Source: Cryptomeria japonica (lineage: Eukaryota; Streptophyta; Pinopsida; Cupressales; Cupressaceae). From it: DNA of 64,000 nt. A program made the position numbers and the translations under genes. Shown in pieces: positions 10,277 to 21,474 of this stretch. Position 1 is the stretch's first letter. Every line of letters begins with the position of its first letter. The stretch lies in contig NC_081406.1 of assembly GCF_030272615.1 (NCBI RefSeq), positions 458,082,072 through 458,146,071 of the forward strand, in the 5' to 3' direction. The notes under the pieces were generated by a model that had not been told where the DNA came from, did no database searches, and was given only the letters and a program-made list of their open reading frames with translations.

Positions 10277-12431
10277 ATGATTCTGCCTGCTTGTTGGACA
10301 AAACAACTACTCAGTTAGGACTAATTATTCTAGTCTCTTCTCAAATAAATAAAAAAATGAATTGGTTAGGCCAACATTGTATTCTTATGAGTGTGCCTTT
10401 AACTGCTTCATGTCTTATGTGTTTCTTATGTGTTTCGAGTGTGCCTACTCCATGGGTGTTTTATATGTACACTTTCCTCATGTATACCTTGTGCTTGCAC
10501 CATTTCTATCATGTGTCTGGCATATGTGTTTTATATCTTATGTGTATTTGTGTTACTTCATGAATGAGATGTTTTCAGATGTCTATTCCATGAATATCTC
10601 TCTCTTGTATGCTTCATGATCGATGTGTCTTCAACATGTCCACTCCACGAGTACCTTTCTCATATATGCTTGTACCTTTTGTGTATTTATGTATTACTTC
10701 ATGGTTTACATGTATGATTCATGTATTGCATGTATTCATATGTATGGTTCATGCTTTACATACCTCCTTCATGCCTTGTGTGCATTACTTCATGCCTTAC
10801 ATATATATAGTCATGTATGTTGCTTCTTGGCTTACATGTATCCATTATTTCATGCCTATGTGCACTTCATGTCTTATGGTACTTATGTATAGTTGCTTCA
10901 TGCCTTAAGTGAATTCATGTGTATACTTCATGCGTACACTTCATGCTTTACATGTATTCGTGCCTTATGTGTATATTCTATGTTTTGCATGGATGCTTCT
11001 TGCCTTTTTTAATTCATTTGTATACTTTGTACTTTACACCTTACGTGTATTCATGTGTATGACTCATGCCTTATGTATTCATCCGTATGCTTCATACTTG
11101 ATGTATTGGATTCATTCATAAAGTGTTTCTGTATACCTTTCTCATTTATGCTTCTGCCTCTATGTGTATTGCCTCCCATGTGTTCATCCATGGATGTGCT
11201 TTGTATCTTATGCAATTGTTTCATGTACTTTTAGCATGAATTCTTTTTGTTTTGAACAAATGCCCCTTATCTTACATGTTTCAACGTGATTGAATATGCT
11301 TAGTTATTCCATGAGTATGCTTTATGATTACTTATAAATGGGGTGATTGTTTTAAATCACCTCGGCCCTTCATTTTGCAAACATGGGTTTCATACTCCTA
11401 ATAACATGGGAAGGACAACATAGGGATTACTGAAACATGATGATACTATGAAAATCTATAGGATGGAAGAATGTGTAAGAGTAATATAGGAAGGAAGAAT
11501 GTGTAAGAGTACAATTGCTCAAACCATGAGGTGATAATATAAGAACTTGATGAGTATAGAGATTTTGCCCATAAATCATCACAAGAGGAGAAAGGAAACA
11601 TGTTGAGAATGTAGTCAGACAAAGATAATATTAGCCATGTTCAATTTATTCGTTATATATTTAATACCAATCTACCACCTAACTTTACCAATTCATCAAT
11701 ATCCAATCATAACAATCTATATGATTACAGACTGTACGACACAAAGGAGTGATACCAGACTTAATTAATTGAGATCTTATTCATTACCCACCTCTATTTG
11801 GTAGCTATGATGTCAGTGACATTCACGATGCCCAATGAAATTTCTCATTGACTAAACATTTTCCAATATTAATACATACTCTTTATGGATGTTAAGATTA
11901 AGCCAAGTTATTATTATTAACTTCTCATGTTGTCATCTAGATCAAACATCTTGCACATTCTCTAATTAATACAACCTCTACATTTTGGGAAATTTATCCC
12001 TCTAATTGGGGATTCAGACATATTCAACCAACAAATTATAAATCAATAAATTTAGACATATCTCATATATGTATTCCTCTCATGAATAATATGTAATGAT
12101 AGAGTAAAATCATCATTTGTGGTTTCCTTACAATAACTCCTACAATCAGAAGTGATACTCAAAAACATTATTTATCATTTCCCAAACTGCTTATCACAAC
12201 TTGTTATGTTCAAAATTTGTACCAAGCGTGACTAAACATAATCATCTGCCATAATATCAAACCCCTTTACAAATGTTATAGCATTTTATCATCTCTCGAG
12301 CAATGGTGTTAGGCTACAACTACCATACAAAACAACAATATTCAGTGAAGAAATTTCTAAGGGCCCCATTCTATAAGGCATAGTCAGCATGATAATCTCA
12401 CAAATAAGGTGTTAGGCTACAACTACCATAC
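10277..12431 (+). mobile_element. Internal region of the non-autonomous LTR element, 5' part, truncated
   Basis: This follows the primer site and so is the 5' end of an internal region. From about 10390 to 11280 it consists of degenerate repeats around CTTCATGCCTTATGTGTAT, giving Cys/Tyr-rich pseudo-ORFs in all three forward frames. From about 10840 it aligns with copy A (6078-7651) and copy B. The match stops at 12410, before the 3' end of the internal region is reached, and host-like DNA with the AAA pseudogene follows. No retroviral protein domain is visible. Confidence 0.6.
12305..12431 (+). repeat. 24-bp direct repeat at the element breakpoint
   Basis: A 24-bp sequence that starts GGTGTTAGGCTACAAC and ends TACCATAC occurs exactly at 12305-12328 and again at 12408-12431. 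The second copy is the point where similarity to copy A ends. Confidence 0.85.
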
Positions 12432-12736
12432 TAAAGCTCTATAATTTGTTTATGTAAGTTTTAAACTGAGTCTATTTTCTTCTTTGTTTCAATATGCTAG
12501 TGTTCTTCAACATTTTACTTGGCAGAGATGAATATTTATGCTGATTTAAATAATAAATCATTTTTACTTAAAAAAATTTCTTCGCTTCTCATTGATCTGT
12601 GCTTTTTGAGTCATGGATACTTGAGACTTTTGTTTATTACAATACATCCATCATTCTATGCTTTTTTATGTAGATCATTGTGGATTTCTCATTTATCTTG
12701 TAAAAGCCTCTAAATTATTTTGATTTCTTTTCTCAG
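12432..12736. other. Probable intron of the AAA pseudogene
   Basis: T-rich sequence between the end of the LTR-element relic and a good acceptor (TTTTCTCAG, ending 12736). I see no coding exon. Any first exons of the ATPase gene are absent or unrecognisable here. Confidence 0.35.
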
Positions 12737-13115
12737 GTGCATAAAACTGTTGGTCCTTCGAATCAGACAGAGAGCATGAATGTGCAGGTAATCGATAGAG
12801 TTCTCAGCTACTCTCTCCAAGAAATTTGTACTCGTTACGTTGTCAAATATGTAGGCATCTTTCATGACTAAATTTGTATGCTGAAGTTGCTTATACTGGC
12901 AGTCACATACGTCCACTCCACCTCATTCTACAAGAAATAGGACAAATTCTGTCAATTTAGAGGATTATGAAACAGATAACATAGACACAGAGCATGCAGA
13001 TCTGATGGTAGGATTTTCTCCAATCTCCATTATTTCTGGTTTTTGTGAAGATTTAAATTCTCTTGTCCAATACTTTGTTGCATAATATTATAAGTTTGGG
13101 TATCAATGGCTGTAG

Positions 13116-14912
13116 AGACAAACATATCAGCCAACTACTATTAAAGTTGAGAATAACCCTATCCAGGATGAGCAGTCCAGTCCAATGCAAGAGAAGAGGA
13201 CAAGAGATACTATATCTTTGCCACAGTGAGAAGGACTTCGGCCTCGAAAGTCAACCATTTGACATTCTTCTCAAGATTCTGAAGACCACGAATGCACAGA
13301 GGAGGAAGATGATAGAAATAAAGGGGAGGCTGGGGATGAAGGAGAGGAAGATGAAGTTGATGAAGTTGAGGAAGAGGGTGAGGAGGGTAAAAAACAAGAA
13401 GGAAGGAGATGGTATGCTCTCTAAAATCACACTGAGGCAAGGAGGTTTTCTCTTGAAAAAGAAGAAAAGAAATGACTACAGTCTCCACCACGTAAAGTAC
13501 TGCATAAAGGAATGGGAATAAAAAATGCACGTGATGCGAGACGAGGTGGCTCAAGGGCAGAAAAACATCATTGTGCACAAAGAGTTGATGATTTAGATGA
13601 TTCTCTTATTGTGGATGAGATGGATCAGGGTCCTATTTGTTCATCATCATGGATGCATGTGGGAAATACAAACTTTGGTCAGCAATGGGTTTGTGGCGGA
13701 CTTGAGATACATAACACAACTGCATGGGGTTTGAAAGTTGCAGCATTTGGATGGGGACACCAAGGTGATATGTTTGGTTATGGAGGTGTAGGTACACAAC
13801 CTACTGAGCCTAGTTCAAAAGGTGGAGCTAACATTCAACCCTTGCAGGTTGATGAAATAGTGGGTTTTGATGATATTGGAGGGGTTTCTGACCACATTGA
13901 TGCATTGAAAGAAATGGTTTTTTTCCCTCTTCTCTATCTTGATTTCTTTGCAAATTATCACATCTCTCCTCCAAGGGGAGTCTTATTGTGTGGTCCTCCA
14001 GGAACTGGAAAAACATTGATTGCAAGAGCTTTAGCATGTGTAGCTTCCAAGGCAGGACAAAAAGTAAACTTTTACATGCAAAAGGGAGCTGATGTGCTCA
14101 GCAAGTGGGTTGGGGAAGCTGAGTGGCAACTGAAATTACTATTTGAAGAAGCACAAAGGAACCAACCATCCATAATATTTTTTGATGAAATAGAAGGTCT
14201 TGCCCCAGTGAGGTCTAGTAAACAAGAACAAATTCACAATTCTATTGTATCTACGCTTCTTGCTCTAATGGATGGTCTAGACTCTAGAGGTCAAGTAGTG
14301 CTTATTGGAGCAATAAACAAGATTGATGCTATTGATGGAGCTCTTCGCCGGCCTGGACGGTTTGATCATGAATTTCTATTTTCCTTACCCGATTGTAAAG
14401 TACGAGCTGAGATATTAAAGATCCACACAAGAAAGTGGAAGAATCCTTTATCAGAGGAATTAAGAATGGAATTAGCAGCAGCTAGTATGGGGTATTGTGG
14501 TGCTGATTTAAAAGCTTTGTGCATAGAACCTGCAATTAATGCTTTCCGTGAGAAATATCCTCAAATATACACTAGTGATGATAAGTTTGTCATAGATTTG
14601 GATTCTGTGAAAGTAGAAAAGCATGATTTCTTGGAAGCTATGTCTACTATTACTCCTGCTGCCCATAGAGGTGCAACAGTACAGTCAAGGCCATTGTCCC
14701 CAGTAATAGCTCCATGCTTACAAGGACATCTAAAAATAATCAGTGATTATATTTCTGACATCTTCTACGTAGTGGCCAAGGGTGATAAAAAAGATTCGCT
14801 AAATGACAGTTCTCGCCATCTTGCTAGGTTACTTGGATTTCCCTATGGTTCTTCCATTCCATTTGTTTACAGACCAAGACTTCTACTTTGTGGGAAGGAG
14901 GGTGTTGGCTTG
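13116..14912 (+). pseudogene. AAA-ATPase module of the BRAT1-like pseudogene
   Basis: The first 400 bases encode an acidic, Glu-rich tract and an RRRYxLRN-like motif, with four stops in one continuous frame. From 13512 the frame is open for over 460 codons. Visible motifs are Walker A GPPGTGKT (13992-14015), Walker B FFDEI (near 14180) and sensor-1 Asn in GAIN (near 14305). Two conserved arginines are lost. The family GEAERQL motif reads GEAEWQL (TGG at 14124-14126), and the RFDRE arginine-finger-region motif reads RFDHE (CAT at 14367-14369). Both changes are single transitions at an ancestral CpG. Even without the stops, ATP hydrolysis would probably be impaired. Confidence 0.88.
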
Positions 14913-15834
14913 GTACGGTTAGAAATTGCTTTCATAGATGTTTACACATCTATAACATGAGTCTGTTTTTTAAAACTTTTGAATTGGTTGGCTTCTAATC
15001 TAGCTACATTTCTGAATGATGCTATATTTCTACTTTTCTTGCCAAGATCACATTGGCTCTGCAGTTTTACATGAATTAGAGAGGTTCCTTGTGCTTTGTC
15101 TTGGGCTTCCATCACTTTTGTCCGACCCAAGTGCATGGACCCCTAAGGAAGCACTAGTACACATTGTGGGAGAAGCAAGGAGGACTACTCCTATCTTGTA
15201 TCTACCTCAACTTCAACTTTGGTGGGAGACGGTGTGTATATCATTACATTAGTACACTTATACTTTTAAAGCTCTACGCCTTTGGGATTTCCTGTGATAT
15301 ATTTGAAATCACTTTGTTTTTATTGCTAGAGCTTCCTACAATGACTATATATCTGATTTTGTTTGTTTCACCGAGCTTCATAGGCCCATGATCAGCTAAG
15401 AGTTGTTCTACTATCTATACTGGAAGAATTGCCATCAGACCTTCCTTTATTACTTCTTGCAACCTCCTTTGTACCCTCTGATGAATTGGATGGAGAAGCT
15501 ACAACCTTGTTTGGTCGTCGCTATATGTATGTATCAAGGACATCATTGTCTTAGTTTTTGTATTTTTTCTTCTTAGTTTGTTCAAGATTATGCTAAGGCA
15601 TGTGAATCCATTCTGTATAGCATTGAGTACCAGGTACCTCGTTAGCTTCTGACTCTGTATAAATTGAATTTGTCATTGAATTGAGTGTACATGAATTCGA
15701 TGGTATCTGGTACACCTTGAATGCATTGCAAATTTTATTTTGGTTTAGTATAATAGAAGGTAAAATCTTGAATGGATTATATTCTTTTGCTTTATGTGCA
15801 ATTACCAAGTAGAAAAACCAAGTTTAGATTACAG

Positions 15835-16513
15835 GTGTAGATTCATCTCGTAACTGGTTGATGCTGTTCTTACTATCCCTGATCAACAAGTAGTAATTAC
15901 TCCTAAAAAGAATGTTTCTAATTTTGAACTTCCAAAGGTACCAAAAGCAGCAAGAGGACCAAGTGAAACTAAGCTACGTGCCAAGGTAGAAGTAGAGGAG
16001 CATGCTATTCGACGACTTTGAATGTGTCTTTGGGATGTCTGCAGTAGGTTTTGTAGTGATGCATCAATCATTATTTGATTAATTTGTTGAGGATGTGTTT
16101 ACCAAGTGAAAATTAATTTTGAGTGCTTATATGTATCCACATACAATGTGCAGACTTCTATATGAAAAACGGTTCAGTGTCTTCCATTACCCTGTCATGG
16201 AGGAAGACGCTCCTGACTATTATGCAATAGCTCAAAATCCAATGAATATCACTACTTTACTACAACGAGTAGATAATCAACGTTACTTGACATGCTTAGC
16301 ATTCCTGCAAGATGTGGAACTAATTCCAGTCAATGCAAAAGTAAGCATGATTGGACATGCCTATGATCCTATCAACTTTATGGGGTTGAACAAAAATTTG
16401 TTTTCCATTCATTCCTGATAATAACTATCATTAGTTTTGCATAACAGGCATATAATGGTGATGACTACAATGGAGCTCGAATTGTCAACAGAGCATATGC
16501 ACTAAGGGATGCA
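15835..16513 (+). pseudogene. Bromodomain exons of the BRAT1-like pseudogene
   Basis: Three exons (15835-16047, 16154-16340, 16448-16513) join to give the linker helix (HAIRRL-stop-MCLWDVC) and a bromodomain: RLLYEKRFSVFHYPV, DYYAIAQNPMNITTLLQRV and NAKAYNGDDY. The YNG asparagine that contacts acetyl-lysine is kept. TAA at 15851-15853 and TGA at 16019-16021 interrupt the frame; the latter and the LWD Trp are at positions that are Arg in BRAT1 relatives (inferred CGA to TGA and CGG to TGG). Part of the sequence expected between exons 15384-15526 and 15835-16047 was not found. Confidence 0.85.
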
Positions 16514-17225
16514 GTATGGTTAAATATGCTAATAATAGAGACATACAGTAATCGAAGTTCAAATGTTTTATGTCAAGTAGTAATCATTTATTGTTCACTT
16601 TGCTAATCCTTGTCTTATGCATAATCAGATTCTTGGAATGCTTTCCCAAATGGATCCTGCACTAGTTGCCTTTTGTGATAAAATTGCTGCTCAGGGTGGG
16701 CCAACTCGTTTGTCAGAGGATTCAACTACAAATTTTTCTTCGAATCCTGTTGCTCAACCAGTTCATATTACAAGAGCAAGTGAATGCTTATGCAACGTTC
16801 AGATTGATATGAATGTATCTCAAAGTTACGAGGTCTTGAAGCGCTCAAAGCATAATAGTGATCCTGATCAAGGTGGAATTATGCTTTGCACCATGCTACT
16901 TATAATCCTTTTTTATTTTTGATATTTAGAATTAGAAGCACAATTGTATTGAAATTCTCAGAATGTGTTTTTTCTACAGGTAAAGTTGTGGCTGGGGACT
17001 CTGGTCCATTTGCTGAGGATAGATCACAACCCATGGAGATTGATACTCATGGGTAGAATACTCTAAAAACAAAATGCCTTCATGGTAGTGTGATAAATGA
17101 GGCATTTAAAGGTGTGTAGCAATGTGAGGCAAATAATCTAGAAGAAATAATGAATCAAGCAAAACGCAAATCCTCTTCCAAAGTGCCAATAAGAAATCAC
17201 TTGGCAGAAAAGATTGAATCAATAG

Positions 17226-17957
17226 AAGATAAATGAAATGGAAAAATATTTTGAGCTAAGAGATTTTAGCAAAACAACCAAGGCTTTATGGGGTTCTTAT
17301 CAACTCACAGGGGAGGCAGCCAGTTGGTGGACCAACACCAAGGAACAAAATGGGTATAGCAGGAATACGGTCACATGGGATCAATTTGTTCACCACTTCT
17401 GAGATAGGTGGCACCCTCAATTGTTCTTTGATGAGAAGGTGACGAAATTCCATAATCTACGTCAAGGGTCCCTATCCGTTCAACAATATTAGGATAAGTT
17501 CACCAAGTTACTTAAATATGTGCCTATGTACCAGAAAGATGAAGAAGGCCAAGCAAGGAAGTTCATTTTGGGGTTAAATACCAACATAGGGGCAGAGGTT
17601 GACATGCATGGACCCAGAAATATGAATGAAGTACTCAAAAAGTCCCTAAGGCAAGAGAGGAAGATTCAAATACTAGCATGGCGGAACTATAATGGGAACC
17701 ACTCATTTAAAAGGAAGCAAGAATTCAATGGAAACACTAATTTCAACAAGGGTTAGAGGAATAATTCTTCCGAAAGAAGGTCACCACCTAATCAATATCA
17801 GAGGAATGGAAATGATAATAACAGGGGCAATAATAACAGGGGCAACTATAAAAGGAATGACCAGCAGAACAGGATAACTTATCCACCCAGGGCCAATGAA
17901 ACAAGGAATGATCCCCCTAGAAATCAAGGTAGGAGGGGTCCTCCAGGTGGATGCGTT
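17226..17957 (+). pseudogene. Ty3/Gypsy gag, 5'-truncated
   Basis: The frame opens with NEMEKYFELRDFS and continues with YQLTGEAASWW, WDQF, YVPMYQKDEEGQARKFILGL and an Asn/Arg-rich tail, all typical of chromovirus gag. The N-terminal part of gag, the leader and the 5' LTR are missing; the sequence abuts the AAA pseudogene. Stops in the single frame are TGA 17400-17402, TAG 17490-17492 (expected Trp) and TAG 17754-17756. The downstream zinc knuckle, [13 protein letters not shown], has three residues between the second Cys and His where four are usual, so it may be defective. Confidence 0.85.
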
Positions 17958-20900
17958 ATGTGCAGGGAAAACCATTTTGCCAGAGAGTGCCCCAGGATGC
18001 AAGGACAGATTAGGGCCAATCAACCCCAACAAGGGCCCCAACAAAGGATTCATGCAGCGGTTAGGAACCAAAGAGGAAGATACCAGAATGTTCCCGTGGA
18101 TACTACAGGTACACTATTTGAACAACCAATATCAATTCTAATAGACACTGGATCATCTAAATGTTTCATCTCACCTAAATTAGTAAAAAAATATGCATTA
18201 AAAGTTAATCAAATGGAGTCATCATGGATGGTTCAATATGGGGATAAGGCAACTAGGGAAGTAACTAAGTGTTTACCGAGGGCAAGGGTACAATTCCCTG
18301 AGTTCGAAACAAGGGTAGATCTCTATGTGGCACCCTTAGGATTATATGATGTAATTATGGGAATGAGTTGGTTAACAGACCATCAAGCTAGTGTAGATTG
18401 CTATAACAAAGATGTTGAATGTTTGGATGATGGGGTGAGAAGGGTCAAAATCCAAGGAAAGTTTAAACCCATTAATATAGAAACCATCTCAGCAATGCAA
18501 TTAAAGAAGGAAAGGAGAAGAGGAGTTCAAATCTATATGGTTGAAATTGATGAAGGAAAGGAGGAAAATACACCAACATTTGAAAATACCCCTTTCTTAA
18601 AGGAATTTAAGGATGTTTTTCCAGAAGAATTACCCGGTTTACCCCCTAAGAGGAAGTTTGACTTTTCTATTGAAGTACTCCCAAGAGCTGAACCAGTATC
18701 AAGGGCACCTTACCGGATGAACACAACCAAATTACAAGAGATCAAAATGCAGTTAGAGGAACTCTTAGCTAAGGGATTAATAAGGCCAAGTGTATCACCA
18801 TGGGGAGCGCCAGTTTTATTTGTTAAGAAGAAGGATGGAACCTTAAGGCTATGCATCGACTATAGGATGTTGAACAAAGTCACAATAAAGAATAGGTATC
18901 CCTTACCTCGCATAGAGGATCTTTTTGACCAAATGAAAGGAGCGGCAGTTCTCTCAAAGATAGATCTCCGGTCAGGGTACCATCAACTCAGAATTAAGGA
19001 GGAAGACATTCCGAAAATAGCCTTCAGGACTAGATATGAACATTATGAATTCACAGTAGTTCCTTTTGGTGTAACTAACACCCCAGCTGCATTTATGAAC
19101 CTAATGAATAGTGTACTCCATGACTACTTGGATAAATTTGTTTTGGTATTTCTAGATGACATATTGATTTACTCTAGAAATGAAGAGGAACATTTAGTGC
19201 ACCTACAAATTGTTTTGCAAAGGTTGAGAGAACATAAGTTATATGGGAAATTCTCCAAATGTGCCTTCTTTGAGGAAAATATTCATTACCTTGGGCATAT
19301 AATATCAAAGGAAGGAATAGCAGTCGACCCAGATAAAATAAAGGCAATAGTAGAATGGCCAATCCCTAAGAATGTTTCAGAGGTAAGAAGCTTTATGGGG
19401 CTAGTAGGTTACTATAGGAGGTTTGTGGAAGGATTCTCTAAGATAGCAAATCCTATCACCTCATTGCAAAGGAAGGGCAAAAGGTTTATGTGGACCGAGC
19501 AAAGTGATAAGGCATTCCAAATCTTGAAGGGAAAACTAACTTCTGCACCCATTCTAAAGGTACCAGATCTAAATGGACACTTCACAGTCGTAACTGATGC
19601 TTCTATTGAAGGGTTAGGAGGAGTACTTGTCCAAGATGAAGGGGTAGTAGCTTACGAATCCAGAAAGCTAAAGACTCATGAAGTCAATTATGCACCCTAT
19701 GACTTAGAGTTGGCAGCAATTGTGCATGCCCTACAAAAATGGAGACACTTCTTACTAGGGAAGCCCTTTGAGCTAAAGTTAGATAACCAAGGACTAAAAT
19801 ACATCTTTACCCAACCTCACTTAAATGCCAGACAAAGAAGGTGGCTAGAGTTTCTAAGTGAATATGATTTTGAGATTGAATATATTAAGGGGAAAGAAAA
19901 TAGGGTGGCAGATGCCTTAAGTAGGAGGAGACACTTGATGACTATAGCAACATTCAAAACCTCTTTCAAAAGGCAAGTAATGGATGAACAAGGACATGAC
20001 CCATGGTGTGAGCAAGTCAAATTGACTTTAGAACACAACCCAACCAATCCTAAGGTCGAAGGGTATACATTAGATGAAGATGGGTTGCTCAGATACAATA
20101 ATAGAATCTATATTCCTAATTCAAGGAACTTAAGGGAAGTAGTCTTGTCAGAGGCTCACAATGCCCCTTATTCAGGGCACCCAGGAGTTAACAAACTTTA
20201 TGCAGATCTAAAGAAGTTATACTTTTGGCAAGGGTTGAAGAATGATATTGTCAAGTATGTAGCTAAATGTTTGGAGTGCCAAAGAGTAAAGGCAAAACAT
20301 AGACACCCAGCCAGATTGTTGCAATTGCACGATGTACCTCAACATAATTGGCAAGTTATTAGCATGGATTTTGTGCAAGGGTTACCCATGTCACCTTCTA
20401 GGCATGATGCAATAATAGTGGTAATTGACAAACTCACTAAGGTGGCACACTTTATACCAGGAAATCTGACGGATGATGCGCCTACCTTGGCTAGACACTT
20501 TGTTAAGGAAATATTTAGGTTGCATGGAATACCAAAGAAAATCATATCAGATAGAGATGCTAGATTCACTTCAAGGTTTTGGACCACTTTTCAATCAGCT
20601 CTAGGAACTCAACTAAATTTTAGCACCGCATACCATCTTGAAACCAATGGTCAGACAAAAAGGACAAATCAGATTATGGAAGACCTGCTTCACATGTACT
20701 GCATGGACCAATAGAGGAAATGGGAAGAGTACCTACCTTTGGTAGAGTTTTCTTACAATAATACATATCAAACATCTTTGGGAATGACACCTTTTGAAGC
20801 TTTGTATGGTAGACCATGTCGAACACCTTTGAGTTGGGATAGTCTTGAAGATAGAGTGATTATTGGGCTAGATATGTTGAAAGAAATGGAAAGGAAAACT

Positions 20901-21380
20901 AAGGAAATTAGGCACAGATTGAAGGAAGCCTCAGATAGGCAGAAAAGTTATGCAGACAAAAACAGAACACCAAGGGAGTTTGAGGTAGGAGAGAAAGTCT
21001 TCCTAAGGGTTAGGCCACACAAGAGTTCCATAAGATTTGGGAAAAAGACTAAGCTTGCACCTCGTTATGTTGGACGTTTTGAAATATTGGGAAGGATTAA
21101 TCCAGTTGCATACCAGTTGGCCTTATCTCCCCAATTGAGCCGAATCCATGATGTCTTCCATTTATCTCTTCTTAAAAAGTATGTACCTGATGAGAAACAC
21201 ATTTTGAATTGGGATGCTTTACAGGTCCAAGAAATGGGAGGAATAATGATAGAGCCATTCAGAATCTTGGAGAGGCACTAGTGCCAGTTGCACAATAGAG
21301 AGGTTGATCAGTGCAAAGTGCAATGGGACCAGTATGATGAAAAGAATGCCACATGGGAAGACACTAAGGAGATGCAGTAG
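17958..21380 (+). pseudogene. Ty3/Gypsy chromovirus pol (protease, RT, RNase H, integrase, chromo-like tail)
   Basis: This is one frame with gag, without frameshifts. Order: protease with active site DTGS (near 18145); RT with [10 protein letters not shown] and FLDD (near 19150); RNase H with TDAS and DLELAA; integrase with [19 protein letters not shown] and SDRDARF; then the Tekay/Del-like tail (LLKKYVPD, KVQWDQYDEKNATWE), which resembles a chromodomain. In-frame TAG codons at 20712-20714 and 21279-21281 break it. The third integrase catalytic residue, normally Glu in GQTER, is Lys (AAA at 20658-20660, a G-to-A change). The element is dead, and its PR-RT-RH-IN order identifies Ty3/Gypsy. Confidence 0.93.
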
Positions 21381-21458
21381 TTGTTTCCTTTTTTGTTTTA
21401 AACATGAACTATAAACTCTTTTGAATGCATTTAATAAGTGCATCAGGACGATGCACAA

Positions 21459-21474
21459 ATTAAGGGGGGGAGGA
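21459..21474 (+). promoter_or_regulatory. Polypurine tract of the chromovirus
   Basis: ATTAAGGGGGGGAGGA lies immediately before the LTR start TGTCACAACCC. Confidence 0.8.

Larger units (their letters stand above)
12737..17233 (+). pseudogene. BRAT1-like: Bromodomain AAA-ATPase (ATAD2/BRAT1 type), decayed and truncated
   Basis: Plant BRAT1 is a nuclear ATAD2-type ATPase that binds acetylated histones. Inferred exons, with GT-AG borders and compatible phases unless noted: 12737-12787, 12903-13007, 13116-about 14912, 15047-15231, 15384-15526, 15835-16047, 16154-16340, 16448-16513, 16629-16872, 16980 onward. They give an acidic N-terminal region, an AAA module and a bromodomain in family order. 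Seven in-frame stops disable it: 13227, 13260, 13422, 13473, 15851, 16019 and 17054. The junction after 14912 is also off by one base. The first exons are missing, and the 3' end runs into a Ty3/Gypsy gag near 17200-17234. Introns are retained, so this is not a processed copy. Confidence 0.9.

Noticed and set aside
10252-11121. Forward ORFs of up to 103 codons resembling membrane proteins
   Set aside because: Same repeat-driven composition as 6043-6501, following a primer-binding site; hydrophobicity is a by-product of the T-rich repeat.
13210-13578. 122-codon minus-strand ORF opposite the acidic tract
   Set aside because: Antisense shadow of the Glu-rich N-terminal region of the ATPase pseudogene.
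15540-15640. Possible extra exon ending at TACCAG/GTACCT
   Set aside because: The reading (YAKACESILYSIEYQ) does not match the ATPase family and would break phase; left as intron.
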